This document shows, piece after piece, positions 12,488-24,173 of a stretch of DNA of 64,000 bases. This DNA comes from Artemisia argyi (lineage: Eukaryota; Streptophyta; Magnoliopsida; Asterales; Asteraceae): NCBI GenBank assembly GCA_030686995.1, contig CM060691.1, positions 64,593,853 through 64,657,852 of the forward strand, written 5' to 3'. The notes beneath the pieces are model-generated. The model was not told the origin of the DNA, did no database searches, and saw nothing but the letters and a program-made list of their open reading frames with translations. A program made the translations under genes and the position numbers. Each line of letters starts with the position of its first letter. The stretch's first letter is position 1.

Positions 12488-12744
12488 GCACTTGACATAA
12501 GTGTAGAAAAAGTGTCCAAGATAACCTTTTAATAAGAAATATGACACTAATATTCAATACTACTAATAATCGGTCGGTCTTATCGTGGCTTGTCGGTAGC
12601 ATGTAGGTCGAGGCTTTTTTATTATTTATTTTTTATTTAATTTCGGTTGTATATACGATCGATTGAAAAGACATGTAACTGTACAAAATTTTGACACTTT
12701 CCACTTTATGTGACAGTTGGTTTATAATAATAATTACTCCGTAG

Positions 12745-12812
12745 TATTATTATTATTATTATTATTCTTATTATTATTATTATTATTATTATATTTTTTT
12801 TTTTTTTTTTTT
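12745..12812 (-). repeat. Poly(A) plus TAA-repeat tail of non-LTR element C
   Basis: Read on the minus strand, a run of about 19 A (12794-12812) is followed by imperfect TAA repeats (12745-12793). It begins about 16 bases after the stop codon of the C protein. This is the 3' tail expected of a LINE-type element copied from polyadenylated RNA. Confidence 0.8.
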
Positions 12813-12827
12813 AAAACAAATAGGATT

Positions 12828-14442
12828 TTACAAGAAATTAGTGGGGAGCCGAGATACTAACTGAGCCCCCACACCTCTAGCTACAGCAAAACCAATCCTA
12901 CTAAAAATATGTGGAGCAGCACGTGCTCCAATGTCTTGGGTCATAGAGAATCGTCTAATGCGCTTTAATAAGGTAACTGCATCCTTTTCAAGTTCTCCAA
13001 AAGAAGAGAATGAAAAGGGGAGGAGCCCATATCCGATATCAGCACATTTAGCTGCGTACTTGACACGTTTACGTTGTGCGGCTTCAATAACCGCCCGACC
13101 GGGCATAAAATCAACCATACACGAACGCGTCAAAGGTGACGATCCTGTAAGATCAACACAAACATCAATGCCACCATCCCAAGAGTAAAGTAACATATCG
13201 GCCGGACATAAGGTTTTGTCCCTCTCTCCACGAAGCCCAATATCCACCTCCTTACGAACTGAAACTCCAGACCGATAACATATATCAACAAGAACATCAC
13301 GCACAACATTGTGCCGATGTTTAATACCAACTAAGCCTGCGCATGATACATCATGATCTCCAAAAATATCTTCAGGAAAAACCTTAGAACAAGCTGAACA
13401 TGGCATCTGGACAGTAAGAAGAGGAACACCCAACCGATAACACAACACACATCTGTAAGTCCTAGCATTCATAGTTTGTCCCAATCCGGATATGGGTGTC
13501 ACCCTAAGCCAATCTGACGTGTTATCCTCTTTTAAAGAGTTCCATAAAGCCATTTGTCTAGAGGATAAATGGAAAGTGGATTCAACCGTTTGGGCAACAC
13601 GTGCGAAATATATATCTGCCAATTTCTTCATAAGTTTGGGGGCAGCGATCTCACTAGGGTTACTAATAAGGTCAATATCCATATTCACATTAAAGGTACA
13701 CAATGCATCATCAAAAGAGGGACTAGCAGACACAACACCAGAACTACGAAGAAGCTTAGTCTGTAAGCTGGCAGATTGAAGTCTAGAAGTAAGGAAGGCA
13801 TAGTTCAAGACATCACCTACAGAATACACCCCAAGTCCCCCGAGAGCAAAAGGTAGGGTGGCGAGTCTCCATTGCCAATCACCAAACCCAGGTCCAGAAG
13901 CAGTGACAATACGTTCAAAGAAGAGCGAAGTGTTGCATCAAAAGAAACCTGAGCACTCTCAAAGACCCGAGGAGGACATGTGCGCATGGAAAAATACAAC
14001 TTGGAAATACCGGCACATGCATGCAGTAGCAACAACTTACACTGGGGATCATTAAGCTTAGCAATAGCATCCATAAGCTCAATAGTTTTAGCAACCCTTT
14101 TCATAACAAGCTTACTACTAAACTCAAAATCCACACTGGCGGGGCCCCCTAATAATTTAACACCATGCGAAGGTCGAGAAATATTAGGTGGAAAAACACC
14201 AACATACCTGCTCCTGGGGTCTTCCTTGGGCCAAAAAACCTCAATTTTATCAACATTGAGGTGTAAACCACAACTAGGCCCATCCATCATAATCAACTCC
14301 AAAACCTTCCCCACAACCAAAGTATCCCCAATAACAGTACCATCATCAAGATACCAAGCTTGAAGAGAAAGAGTGAAGGAGTCTCGAATCTTACATGCCA
14401 AGGGATGTAACACTAAAGCAAAAAGAAGAGGCCCAAGCGGAT
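12828..14442 (-). pseudogene. Element C protein, C-terminal half: RT palm end, thumb, CCHC and putative restriction-like endonuclease
   Basis: This half begins at the insertion point of B, inside the reverse transcriptase domain. It carries an active-site box AWYLDDGTVIGD (about 14360-14320), then conserved downstream sequence (GLHLNVDKIEVFWP, KLLGGPAS). A single-base loss near 13911-13920 shifts the frame; the shifted frame stops at 13817 while the original one resumes and runs to the TAA at 12828-12830. The C-terminal part has a Cys-Cys-His-Cys cluster (CSAC ... GDHDVSC), then RHNVVRDVL and PADMLLYSWDGG...VDLTG. The order zinc cluster then PAD...D recalls the restriction-like endonuclease of R2-type non-LTR elements; that assignment is inference. 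The protein would nick target DNA and copy its RNA there. Confidence 0.75.
14438..14442. repeat. Target-site duplication of element B, left copy
   Basis: CGGAT precedes the left LTR of B and is repeated exactly after the right LTR at 29664-29668. The two copies mark the precise interruption of the C coding frame. Confidence 0.95.
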
Positions 14443-17400
14443 TGATTGGTACTAAACAGTCAGATAATATCAACCAAGTAATGGTCAACAAGTCAGACAG
14501 CCTAAACCAATACTCCGGTGAGTTTAGTGTTTCCCCGGATCGTTAGATCCCAACGAGATGTGAAATCTGAAATAAAACGACTTTGAGATAAGGTGAATTG
14601 AACAGGAAAAGGGTTTAAGTGATTTGTACTACTGAAATATAAGAGTGAATAGCTTTAATAAGCTATATCAACTAATACGTGAAATCAGATAAGTACAAGT
14701 GAAAAAGGGACTGAAAACGTAAACGTTTACTAATTAAACGTAAACAAAAACAAATTTAACTTATAGTAGGATTTTACAAGCCTTAGGGGCTTAAATGCAA
14801 ATTAAATAAATTTAAAATATTTATTTTATAATTAAAAACTATTTAATTAATTATTTTTATTTAATTACTATTATTAATTATTTAATAATTATGAAAATAT
14901 AAAATAAGTCTAGAAAATTAAAATTAAAATTTCTAAAAATCTAAAATATTATAAAACTTATTTTAAAACTAAAATTATATTTTTCACACTATTTATCTAT
15001 TTATTATTAATTATTTATTATTTATTTATTATTTAACTAATTATATTGATTAACTTATTTATAATTACTAAAAAGACTTAAATAATTATGAAAAATTTTA
15101 AATATCTAATTAACCATCATAGGAATCCTAAAAAATTATAAAAATTTTATATTATGAATTTTTAATCTAATTCACTAATTATTATTCTATTTATTGATTA
15201 ATATCTAATTAAACTAATTAAATTATGAAAACTAGTAAATGAACAGTATAAATCACAAGAAAATTTCTAAAATTATTTTATGACTTATAAAAGCTAGAAA
15301 AAATATAAAATATAGGTGTTACTATGTAAAAATTAATTATGCTATTTAAAACCTATTTATTGATTAATTATTAAATAAACTAATATTAATTATAATAAAT
15401 ACTAAATGACAAAACAAAAATCTAAGAAAATTATTAAAAATACTTTAACCTATAAGGAAATTAATAAAAATATAAAAACACAATTTACTTAATAAAAATA
15501 TAAAAATGAAAATTAAAATTAAATTGAATTAAATAGAAACTATCACTTAATTTTATATTTGTTTTTCTTGAATTTTCTTTTACCAACCTATTTTATACCT
15601 AAAAATAACTAACTTTTGTAAAAGCAATAATTTTATTACTTAATAATAAGCTAAATATAAGCTACTAAGCTTATCAGTTGACTTTAGTTGACTAGTTGAG
15701 AGATTAAGCTCACAAGAGCTTATGTGGGGTCCACCTTGGTAAAACTTGATTCCTCAGAGTTTATTGAACATGTATAAGTAAGAAAAAGCACAAGGTGTTG
15801 GCTGAATAAGCCAAAAAGCCACAATAAGCTTATGCTTATTTGCTTTCTGAGACAGATTATGGGACAGACTTGAGGGTTTATTCTAGGTGGGGTCCAGTGA
15901 GTTAGAGGTCAAACCTATGGTCAATACTAGAAGTCTGGTAGGAGGGGGGTTGTAAGAACCTAAGTTGGAAAGGTGGGGCCCACTGTGGTGGTCACAAAGC
16001 ACCACCAAAGTTGGTGGTGTAGGACTGGGTCTGATGCACAGGGCAATACCTTGCCCTGCAGCTGACTTAGAGGGTGAGTGGGGCCCAGAACAAAAATCCT
16101 AAAAATACAATGAAGATGGGATACTAAAGTTGAGGTGATAGACTAAGATTAGGAACAAATTTAAAGTCTTAAAACCTACTCTTAAATTTTTAACAATTCT
16201 TGGAAGTTTTGTAAAAATCTGAGAATGACTAATTGACTTTTTATGAAACTTAAGCTACTTTGACTTTCTTGAGATTCTAGGCTACCTTACTGATTAGTTA
16301 AGTTATAATAAGCTACAAGAGACCTAAAATAAGCTAAAGCTTAAAGATATAAGCTAAATGGTGGGTTTATGAAACTCAATTCCTTGACAGTTAACTGTCA
16401 AGGGATTTGGTTTTGGATTTTGACTTTTTAACTTATGAACACTCAATTTTTTGACTGATATGATATACCTAAACCTAATGTGATATGTTGAGAGCAGAAA
16501 CAACAACAAAATATATCTTGAACACCTATAAGTAGCATGAACAAAACACTCCTTAAACAAGATGTATTGATGATTTTCAAAGTAAAACCAAGTTGTAAAA
16601 CATGAAACTGATCCTAGAGGCTATGATATGATTTTATAAGAACAATTTAACATGAATCAACCAAACCACAAGCATATAACTCAGATATATCAAATATGTG
16701 ATATTCACTGTGTGATTATGATTTTTAGCAACTATGGATTTAAATTAACAAGCTATCAATATTACTTGATAAAACTACTTAACAACAACTTAAAATTATG
16801 AAATTACACAAACAAGATCAGATAGTATTTATATATAGTGAAATGCAAATTTTAATAAAAATGGCTTACAAGTGCTATAAGCTGCAAAACCAAGAACCAA
16901 TGACCAATACCACTCCTAACAGCTTTCCACAAAGCTTCTAACCCAAGGCCATCAATAATATACCCTGCTCCATTGCTTGATCACCATACACCATGATTTT
17001 TATATTTTTACCTATTTTTTTTTTTTTTTTTTGTATTTTCTTGGTATTTTTGAATTTCAACTCTACACTGGATTTTTTATTTTTCTAAAAGCTTTCATAA
17101 GCTTTATTGGGAGCTTATATGAGAATTTGAGTCTTTAACATCCACTACGAACAACATAAGATGGATTTGAGATTTTACATGAAATTTGCATAACAAGAAA
17201 TTGAAGCTGAAACACTATAATTGATACTTCAAAAAGATTTATTACACACTAAAAATGATTGAGAAAGTACTTAGGAACTTAGAACAATACTGGAAATACA
17301 AGGATTAAAAAGTCGACATACATAATTTTAAACTTAAAACTAGATAGCTTCCACATTGCTTCTCTCCTCTTCTTTATAGGCTTTTTGGGCTTCCCACATG

Positions 17401-18620
17401 CGTCTGAACAAATCCCATCAATATTTGTGACCATTGGATGGGTCAAAGTCATCCCAATCGTTTAAAAGTATTTTGGCGCCAAATTCCACACAGGTTGCTT
17501 GTGGATGTTTTAGTTCAATTAAGGATGTTTGGGGTTTAGTGGTGACTAGGGGGAGACAATTGAGACATTTCTGACTATCTTGGGAAAGTATGGAAGAAAA
17601 ACTAGGGGACTGGGTGCTACAGTGGAGGAAAAAGGTGGGAAATGTATTTAATGCATTTGGGGGTTGAAATGATAAGGGTAGGTGAGGTGGAGTAGCCAGC
17701 TGGGGAGGATGAGGTGGTGATACCATGGGTGGTATTGGGTTGCAGGCTGAGGAGAGGGAATGGAGCAGTGGTGGTGGTTTGGGGAAGATGGAAAAGTTGG
17801 GGTGGTTTTGGTGGTCAAAAGGGGCGTTGACCCCGTTTTTATTAAAAGGGTGAGATGGGTTTGCTTGGTGGGCTGGGAAACAAAACAGGCCCAAAAGTTT
17901 AAAAAGGGTGGGCTAGTGGTGTAACTTGGGTTTAGGTTTTATATTTACAAAGGGTCCGGTTTGGTTTAATAGTGAACAACAAGGATCAATTGTGTAATTT
18001 AGGTAAATTTGAGGGCTATTTGTGATTTTTTTCAAACTTTAAATAAGGACTGATCTTGCAATTAACCATTAGTACAAGGACCACAAGTATAAATCTCATT
18101 ATTTTAAACCTCAGGGACCAAATCTGCCAATTCCATAAACTCCAGGGACCAAACCTGTAATTTTCTGATTTTTGAAGGGTTTAATTTGTATCTTCTCAAA
18201 AGTTATCATAAAGACCAATTTTGTCAATTTAGAATAGTATAAGGTTTATTTTTATTATTTTCTTATTTTTAAAACCTTAGGGACTAATTTTAACACTTTT
18301 CAAACTTGAGGGACCAAAGTTGTCATTTTGCCATTTTTAAACTTTAAAGGACTTTTCTTGACAACTTATGAATCCCAAGGACCTTTTATGACATTTGTAC
18401 AAGTTTTGATTTACCAGGGACTAGTTTTGCCAATTTTCCAAAGTTCAAGGACTGAAACTGTAAATTATGTGAAATGTTTTGTTTTTCATCAGTTTTCAAT
18501 CCTTTTGCATAAAAACACAATCCAGGGATAATTTTATGTATTTTAAGGCATTCCTGTGTGTTTTCATATGTTTTTGCAGCTTAAATGTAACATAAATGAT
18601 GAGTATTTACACACTCATCA
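14443..18620 (-). repeat. Element B 3' LTR (4178 bp)
   Basis: Begins TGATTGGTACTAAAC, ends ACACTCATCA. It holds, in plus coordinates, the U5/PBS-side sequence first, an AT-rich stretch (about 14760-15640), T-runs near 17015-17035, a TATA-like box on the minus strand near 17373-17380, a degenerate AGGGACCA repeat series (about 17950-18470) and the terminal palindrome at 18597-18620. A 158-codon proline-rich frame (17418-17894) recurs in the other LTR in shortened form and has no known domain, so it is not called a gene. Confidence 0.95.
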
Positions 18621-18634
18621 ATCCCCCACACTAA
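18621..18634 (-). other. Element B polypurine tract
   Basis: On the minus strand TTAGTGTGGGGGAT abuts the first base of the 3' LTR. A purine-rich tract here primes plus-strand synthesis in LTR elements. Confidence 0.85.
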
Positions 18635-19313
18635 ACTATTGCTAGTCCCTAGCAATCTATTTGAGAAAAAATTAATGGATTTTTACTCTTTACCAAAAGC
18701 CATCACTTCTGGAGTAGCCAGGTGTAAGAACTGTGGCACACCTGATAACCGTGTGATTTTTAGCAAACCACCAGCTGTCAACAGATTTGATTTGTCTTTA
18801 CCAGAAGCCGTTTGCTTCTAGACTAGCCAACTCTTGACGGAATAGTCAACATCTTGGTGAGCTGATTACCAATTATGGATTTTCTACGGCCTTTACCACA
18901 AGCCATAATCTTGCGGGCTAGCCAACTCATTAGCTTTTGAGGATAATGGGGAGTTGAGGAACCATACAATTTTTGGCAAATTGCAAGCCATCAACGGTTT
19001 TGAGATGTCTTTACCAAGAGCCGTTTGCTCCTGGACTAGCCAATCCTGTTGTGGGTTAGACATGGAGGATTGATACCATTTATTGCATTTCTAAGTGTGA
19101 AAAAACTTTAAATTTTGATCAAATGAGGGTGCTTGATGGAACATGTGTTTGAATTCGTGAGAATCCCCCCCCCCCCCACACTTAGAAATGAATATTGCCC
19201 TCAATATTCAAAACACCGGGTGTTAAACCGATACTTTAGAACGTAAGAAGGAAATATTAATAACCTTTATTTTAGGCTATTTACATACAAACTCGCTTTT
19301 TTCTTTTGTTTTG

Positions 19314-19360
<47 letters not shown>

Positions 19361-19565
19361 CAAGATATATACATATATACAACATGTGGGGCATCTCCCC
19401 CACACTAGGTGGTAGAAAAGAGAAAGAAATCAGAAATATGAGTGAAAACCCATATTGCTACGCTTTTGATTACCGAGTCACTAGCTTGACTCGACCTCGA
19501 ATTGATTTGTCCATGAGGTAGCTTGTTTTTGATTCCCGAGTCACTAGCTTGACTCGACCCCGAAT
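18621..19565 (-). promoter_or_regulatory. Element B 3' non-coding region with hairpin array and PPT-like boxes
   Basis: Between the integrase stop and the 3' LTR lie, in element order: a 63-bp tandem duplication carrying the palindrome CGAGTCA/TGACTCG (19537-19556 and 19474-19493); a PPT-like box inside a TGTGGGG/CCCCACA hairpin (about 19390-19410); a 44-base T-run (19317-19360); a GAATATTG/CAATATTC hairpin (19190-19209) followed by a second PPT-like box with a 13-base G-run (19165-19183); four hairpins with seven-base stems (19014-19034, 18896-18916, 18801-18821, 18693-18712); and an ATTGCTAG-type hairpin followed by the LTR-adjacent PPT (18621-18634). The same order, without the T-run, is seen in element F. 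Confidence 0.8.
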
Positions 19566-20489
19566 TTAATTGTCCTTGGGGAAAGTTTGGAGATCCGGGA
19601 CAACCATGTTTGGGATGTCCTCTCCAAAGTAGTGTTTCACACGATGGCCATTTACTTTAAAACATGGACCGTCATTTTGAGATAACTCAACGGTACCATA
19701 TGGATAAACCTTAGTGATAGTAAATGGACCAGTCCAACGGGTTTTTAATTTACCCGAGAAGATCTTTAATCTAGAGTTAAAGAGAAGTACTCGATCACCA
19801 ACGTTAAAAACGCGGTTCTTTATTTTTGAGTCATGTATTCTCTTTGTTTTTTCTTTATAGATTAAAGAGTTCTCGTAAGCCTGATCACGTAGTTCATTTA
19901 ATTCATTCATTTGAACTTTTCTGTGATCACCCGCAGTTTTGAGGTCAAAGTTGGCATGTTTCAAAGCCCAGTAGGCTTTGTGCTCAAGTTCCATCGGTAG
20001 ATGACATGTCTTTCCGTACACAAGCTTGTAAGGTGTACACCCAATGGGTGTTTTATAAGCTGTACGAAAGGCCCATAGTGCGTCATCTAATTTATCCGAC
20101 CAGGCAGCACGGTTTTCACCAACAGTCCTCTCAAGTATCCTTTTGATACCACGATTTGAAACCTCAACTTGCCCACTTGTTTGTGGGTGATACGCGGTAG
20201 AAAGACGGTGGGTTACACCATACTTTTGCATGACTTTATCAAATTTGTCATTGCAGAAATGCGTACCACGATCACTTATAATAGCACGTGGAGTTCCAAA
20301 ACGGGCAAAAAGAGATTTCAGGAATTTCACTACAACCCAGGCATCATTTGTGGGTAAAGCTTTTGCTTCAACCCATTTTGATAAATAATCAACTGCCACA
20401 AGTATGTACTTGTTTCCTCTGGATGATGGAAATGGCCCCATAAAGTCAATGCCCCAGATATCAAATATTTCACATACTTGAATAGCATT
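19566..20489 (-). pseudogene. Element B integrase catalytic core and C-terminus (after second in-frame stop)
   Basis: It continues in the gag-pol frame after the TAA at 20490-20492; the first ATG is at 20441. It shows the DDE integrase core: [20 protein letters not shown] with the first catalytic Asp, [12 protein letters not shown] with the second, and the catalytic Glu in the segment [19 protein letters not shown]. The C-terminal part ([20 protein letters not shown] ... [15 protein letters not shown]) is the usual DNA-binding SH3-like region. It ends FPKDN and a stop. The enzyme would join element cDNA to the chromosome. All catalytic residues look present, so the only obvious defect is the upstream stop. 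Confidence 0.88.
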
Positions 20490-23400
20490 TTATGGCATCT
20501 CATTTCTTTGTGAAATGTTTCCATGACGCTGACAAGCGTCACAGGTTTTAATGAGATCCTGGGCATCTTTATAAATTGTGGGCCAGAAGAATCCGGAATC
20601 AAACACCTTTTTGGCGGTGTAATTAGGACTATGATGTCCCCCAGTGGGTCCAACATGGCAAACCTTAAGAATTTCAGTGGCTTCCTGTCCATATACACAC
20701 CGTCGGATGACTTGATCCGCACAGATTTTGAATAAGTAGGGGTCATCCCAGAAGTAATGTTTAACATCTTTAAAGAATTTATTCTTCTGTTGGGTTGACA
20801 TCCCTTTCACAACAAAGTTACCCGCATGATAGTTTGCGAAGTCGGCAAACCATGGGGTAGTAGAATCTCCGCGAAAAGTAACCGCATTAAGTGTTTCGAG
20901 AGGAAATGTTTCATTTATTTCCTTTTTCTCATACACATTTTGATGAGGGTTCTCTAATCGGGACAAATGATCAGCAGCCAGGTTCTCAGCTCCTTTTTTA
21001 TCACGAATAATGATATCAAATTCCTGGAGGAGGAGAACCCAACGGAGCAATCTCGGCTTTGCATCTTGTTTTGCAAATAGATATTTAAGAGCCGAATGAT
21101 CCGTATACACTACGCTTTTAGTCAAGATTAAGTATGTCCGAAATTTCTCAAAGGCATACACCACAACTAATAATTCTTTTTCTGTTTTGGTGTAATGTGT
21201 TTGAGCTTCGTTCATAGTTTTGCTTGCGTAGTGGATAGGCTGAAAGTGTTTCGTTTTGCGTTGCCCCAAGACTGCACCGACAGCAAAATCACTTGCATCG
21301 CACATAAGCTCGAAGGGTAAATCCCAGTCGGGGGCAATAAGAATGGGTGCCTCAGTAAGCTTTTTCTTTAATGTTTCAAAAGCTTTGATGCACTCTGGTG
21401 AAAAGATAAAAGGAGTATCCTTTTCAAGGAGATGAGTCATAGGCCGTGAGATTTTAGAAAAATCTTGTATAAATCGACGATAGAAACCGGCATGACCCAA
21501 GAAACTCCTAATACCTTTGACGGTAGTAGGGTGAGGCAGTTTTGCAATGACATCAACCTTAGCTCTGTCAACCTCAATCCCATTCTTGGAAATCTTATAG
21601 CCGAGGACAATGCCCTCTTTGACCATGAAGTGACTATTTTCCCAATTTAGACATAGATTGGTGTCTTTACACCTTTTCAACATTTTTTCTAAATTGGTGA
21701 GACATGTTTGGAATGAATCCCCAATGACCGAAAAGTCATCCATAAAGACCTCCATAGTTTTACCGATCATGTCGGTAAATATAGCCATCATGCACCTCTG
21801 AAACGTACCTGGAGCATTACATAAGCCAAAAGGCATACGTTTATAAGCAAAGGTTCCATAAGGGCATGTAAAGGTAGTCTTTTCTTGATCTGATGGATCA
21901 ATGGGGATTTGAAAGTATCCTGAGAAACCATCAAGGAAACAATAGTACTCGTTTCCTGCTAATCTCTCAAGCATCTGGTCCATAAAGGGCAGCGGAAAGT
22001 GGTCTTTGCGGGTGGCGTCATTTAACTTACGATAGTCAATGCAAACACGCCATCCGGTAACCAGCCGAGTTGGAATCAACTCATTTTCCTCATTAGTGAC
22101 AACAGTAATGCCACCCTTTTTTGGGACGCAATGAATGGGACTAACCCATGGACTGTCAGAGATAGGGTAAATCAATCCTGCATCAAGAATTTTAAGAACC
22201 TCTTGTTTAATCACATCATGGATTTTTGGATTCACCCTTCTTTGATGTTGCACTGCAGGCTTGAAGTCATCCTCCATCAAGATTTTGTGTGTACAAAAAT
22301 CTGGGTTAATACCCTTAATATCGGAGAGTTTCCAAGCAATTGCTTGCATGTTTGACTTCAAGACCTTTATGAGAGCACTCTTCTCCTCAACACTTAAACC
22401 TTTAGCAATAATGACGGGTAATTTATCATCACCCTCCAAGAATGCGTATTCAAGATGAGGAGGTAAGTCCTTGAGTTCGACCTCAGGAAAATCATCAGTT
22501 TCCTCAACATATTTGATTTCCTGATTATGAAGTTGTACGGGAGGGAGTGGAGGAGAATTATCTTGGTTTAGCAATCTCTCAAGGAGAAGAATATCTCCCT
22601 CCAGATCAATCTCAGTGTTATCAATTCCTGATGGAACTGAATCACTTTTGAGAAAAGCCTCGACCTCTTCCAAAAGAAAATCACTTCCCTCAAACGGAGT
22701 GAGAGAAGGGGAAGAGTCGGAAATGATAGGTTCAGATGATGGAGTGGCATCCCTACTCACAGAATTATGAGAATAACCAAGAAACTCTTGAGAGTACTCC
22801 TCAGAAGCAATGCCTATGATATCTATTTGATTAACTGCTTCAGAATCATAATTGGAGGAGTACCTCGAGGTTTGATCGAGGTTAAATGTAACAGCTTCAT
22901 TACCCACACGAAGAGTGATTTCTTGCTCAAATACATCGATAAGAGCACGTCCCGTTCTAAGGAAACCCCTCCCAACAATGAGAGGGACTCTTTGATCGGC
23001 ATCGAAATCAACCACTACAAAGTCAGCGGGGAGATGAAATTCTCCTACCTTCACAAACACGTCCTCGGCAATGCCGAGAGGACGAGATATCGATCGGTCT
23101 GCAAGCTCTAAAGTCATGCAGGTAGGAGTAAGATCAGGAAGAGAAAGTTTCTTCCAAACTGAGTACGGCATTAGGTTGATACTTGCACCAAGATCGGCTA
23201 AGGCATAGCAATCAACCATTCCCGGAAATACACATGGTATTAGAAATTTTCCAGGATCTCCCAGCTTCTCGGGAAGCTTCTTTAAAAGAACTGCTGAGCA
23301 GTTCTCATTCAAGGGAGTCTTTGCCATTTCAAACAGTTTCTCCTTGTTGCTTAACAAGTGTTTGATTGTCGATGCAAATTTGGGCATCAGAATAATAGCA

Positions 23401-24149
23401 TCCGCAAAGCTAATGTCAAAATGCAAATCTTGGAAGATTTGAAAGAATTTATCCATCTGGTGACTAGCTTTTTCACGGAGCTTTTGCTCACTTAAACGTG
23501 AGGGGTAAGGAATAGAGGAGGTAGAAGGTTTGGACTGAGGTTTTTCAACTGGAATATCATTTGGTTCAAAAACAACTCTAGGTTTTGGTTTGGGTTTCGG
23601 GACAACATGAGGTGGGACGTCTTGGGTACCTCCCTTATGAGTAGGAAGTACTTCGTCCTTATTTACCTCGACGTTATTTTCCACTACCTTGGGAGAAGAA
23701 GAAGAAGGGGTAGTGGGAACAGTAGGTCCATCATATGAAACTCCGCTCCTGGTCGTGATCGCCTTTGCATCGCCCCTCGGGTTTGCAATCGTGTTGCTCG
23801 GAAGTTTTCCAGAGCCCGAGGGTTGTTCATTTAAAGATTTCTTAATTTCAGAAATCTGGCTGACCAACAACCTGTTTGTCTCTTCTTGAGTTTTCATGAA
23901 CTGCTTTAACAATTCATCGGATGATGGTTGTGGAGCTGGGAGAATGGCTTGTGTTTGGTTAGGGAAATTTTGGACACGGTTATTTTGATTATAACCTTGT
24001 TGTGGCTGAAAATTCCCTTGATTTGGATTACCATTTCCCTGAAAATGATTTCCGGGGTTGAAATTGTTTCTGTTAAAGTTTCCTTGATTGTGGAAACCTT
24101 GATTCTGTCCAGGATGGAAATTCCCTTGGTTTTGATAACCTTGGTTCAT
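20490..24149 (-). pseudogene. Element B pol: protease, reverse transcriptase, RNase H and integrase zinc domain
   Basis: This 1219-codon open stretch is in frame with gag upstream and integrase downstream. Rough residues: N/Q/G-rich tract 1-60; protease motif DLGASINLM about 319; flap-side GRGFLRTG about 393; acidic linker with [10 protein letters not shown] about 491; reverse transcriptase 630-910 with [10 protein letters not shown] at about 802; RNase H 945-1070 starting at [10 protein letters not shown]; integrase HHCC finger about 1165-1210 ending CDACQRHG. The FMDD form is usual for Athila-like elements. It stops at TAA (20490-20492), and the same frame continues with integrase. The ATG start used here follows the upstream nonsense codon and is probably not a natural start. 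Confidence 0.92.
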
Positions 24150-24173
24150 TCGTGGTTGGTTCTGGTTTCGGTT

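Noticed and set aside
12931..14363. Several plus-strand frames of 62-127 codons opposite element C
   Set aside because: They are antisense shadows of the C coding sequence, without domains of their own.
17418..17894. 158-codon proline-rich frame in the B LTR, repeated at 28590-28937
   Set aside because: It recurs only because the LTRs are near-identical, it is shortened in the other copy by a small change, and it shows no domain. Low-complexity antisense of GT-rich DNA explains it.
18693..19034. CRISPR array
   Set aside because: Four short hairpin repeats, but they are diverged, irregularly spaced and lie in a plant retrotransposon; there are no spacers or cas genes.
18621..19565. Envelope-like gene in B after integrase
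   Set aside because: All frames are short; the content is hairpins, homopolymers and PPT-like boxes.
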